In this document: positions 13,137 through 13,920 of the stretch, piece after piece | Layout of the letters: each line of letters begins with the position of its first letter | Position numbering within the stretch: position 1 is the first letter of the stretch | Source: Candidatus Minthenecus merdequi | Lineage (GTDB): Bacteria; Bacteroidota; Bacteroidia; Bacteroidales; Paludibacteraceae | DNA length: 13,920 nt | NCBI GenBank assembly: GCA_018064385.1 | Contig: JAGHVI010000007.1 | Location: 1-13,920 of the forward strand | Direction: 5' to 3' | Notes under the pieces: generated by a model | Told to the model about the DNA's origin: nothing | Database searches by the model: none | Seen by the model: the letters and a program-made list of their open reading frames with translations, nothing else | Position numbers and translations under genes: made by a program

Positions 13137-13920
13137 TCACTTGCGAACAGGCAATTGCTTGAAAAAGTCATTGCCCTTATCGTCAACAAGAATAAAAGCA
13201 GGAAAATCAACAACATCAATCTTCCAGACAGCCTCCATTCCAAGTTCTGGATACTCCACACACTCAATGCTCTTGATATTGTTCTGCGCAAGAATTGCAG
13301 CAGGCCCGCCAATCGAACCGAGATAAAAACCTCCGTGCTTCTTGCATGCATCTGTAACCGCCTGCGAACGGTTACCCTTTGCTATCATAATGCGCGAACC
13401 ACCGTTCTCCTGGAACTCATCCACGTACGGATCCATTCTCCCGGCTGTCGTTGGACCCATCGAACCGCAAGCCATACCCGCTGGTGTCTTCGCCGGTCCT
13501 GCATAATATATCGGATGACTCTTCATATAATCCGGCAAACCCTCCCCTGCGTCCAAACGTGCTTTCAGCCTCGCATGTGCAATGTCACGCCCCACAACGA
13601 TCGTACCATTCAGCGACAGCCTTGTGCCGATAGGATACTTCGTCAGAACCTTGCAAACATCCTCCATCTTCTGATTCAGGTCAACCCTCACCGCATCACC
13701 CTCGCCATCATTGCGCAACTCTGCTGGAATCAGCTCGTATGGTTTATCGTCCAACTTCTCAATCCAAATTCCATCCTTATTAATCTTCGCCTTAATATTA
13801 CGGTCAGCCGAACACGAAACACCTATACCTATAGGACACGAAGCTCCATGTCGTGGCAGACGGACAATTCTCACATCATGAGCCATATACTTACCCCCGA
13901 ACTGCGCCCCAAGTCCAATC
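13137..13920 (-). CDS. Class I (iron-sulfur) fumarate hydratase, C-terminal part, truncated by window edge
   Basis: Class I fumarase interconverts fumarate and malate with a [4Fe-4S] cluster in the TCA cycle or its reductive branch. About 260 C-terminal residues are visible; the frame is open to the edge (IGLGAQFGGKYMAHDV precedes the first visible internal Met), so the N-terminal half is missing. Motifs match the FumA/FumB type: RLPRHGASCPIGIGVSCSADRN, KAKINKDGIWIEKL, GRDIAHARLKARLD, then TPAGMACGSMGPTTAGRMDPYVD. AKGNRSQAVTDACKKHGGFYLGSIGGPAA, ECVEYPELGMEAVWKIDV and FPAFILVDDKGNDFF follow. The Cys of VSCSADRN lies in a conserved cluster-binding region. It ends QLPVRK without the Cys-rich tail of E. 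coli FumA. The single-polypeptide type is likely, since this domain order matches the long form, but the N-terminus cannot be checked. Confidence 0.93.
   Translation of the reverse strand, partial: IGLGAQFGGKYMAHDVRIVRLPRHGASCPIGIGVSCSADRNIKAKINKDGIWIEKLDDKPYELIPAELRNDGEGDAVRVDLNQKMEDVCKVLTKYPIGTRLSLNGTIVVGRDIAHARLKARLDAGEGLPDYMKSHPIYYAGPAKTPAGMACGSMGPTTAGRMDPYVDEFQENGGSRIMIAKGNRSQAVTDACKKHGGFYLGSIGGPAAILAQNNIKSIECVEYPELGMEAVWKIDVVDFPAFILVDDKGNDFFKQLPVRK

Noticed and set aside
11915..13162. 415-codon open frame on the plus strand opposite topB
   Set aside because: It lies wholly antisense to a well-supported topoisomerase with all catalytic motifs, has no recognisable domain, and its composition (many Arg, His, Leu, Cys) is typical of a shadow frame.

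Overview
The window looks like a chromosomal segment of a Bacteroidota bacterium, most likely of the order Bacteroidales. The evidence is a type IX secretion (T9SS) sorting domain on a subtilase, several promoters with the Bacteroidota -7 box TAnnTTTG (two or three also with a TTG-type -33 box), mostly weak Shine-Dalgarno sites, and Bacteroidota-style versions of several genes (DUF3467, Pth/L25/Hsp15 cluster, TopB, class I fumarase, a PagL-like outer-membrane protein). No rRNA, tRNA, CRISPR array, transposase or integrase was recognised.

Left part (1-4651, all minus strand). A DUF3467 gene is followed closely by tilS. A separate unit with its own TAACTTTG box then encodes a small secreted or lipoprotein-like protein and two tandem paralogous S8 proteases. 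The second protease runs off the left edge; the complete one has all catalytic residues and a C-terminal T9SS sorting domain. Middle part (4868-7011, minus). A small outer-membrane barrel-like protein lies downstream of the compact operon rplY/ctc - pth - hslR (ribosomal protein L25, peptidyl-tRNA hydrolase, S4-domain Hsp15-like protein), which has a good promoter and a leader with a hairpin.

Right part (7277-13920). A PagL/acyloxyacyl-hydrolase-like barrel protein (plus), a GNAT acetyltransferase (minus), adenine deaminase (plus), DNA topoisomerase III (minus) and the C-terminal half of class I fumarase (minus). Every spacer here to the right of the PagL-like gene contains a composite repeat. 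It combines telomere-like heptads (TTAGRGG), AACGAT/GATGAC hexads, an inverted-repeat hairpin (TAGCGAAGCG arms) and an exchangeable core. Spacers to the left of 7277 lack it.

The most unusual material is this repeat family. Two copies lie in direct orientation on either side of the GNAT gene. The internal core is in opposite orientations in those two copies. A third copy, inverted, supplies the stop codon and last residues of adenine deaminase. A pure heptad tract separates fumarase from topB, and a run of heptads in register appears to sit in frame inside topB. In addition, both divergent intergenic regions carry their two promoters as near-perfect inverted repeats. The housekeeping genes themselves are ordinary. 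All family assignments come from reading motifs, with no database search.
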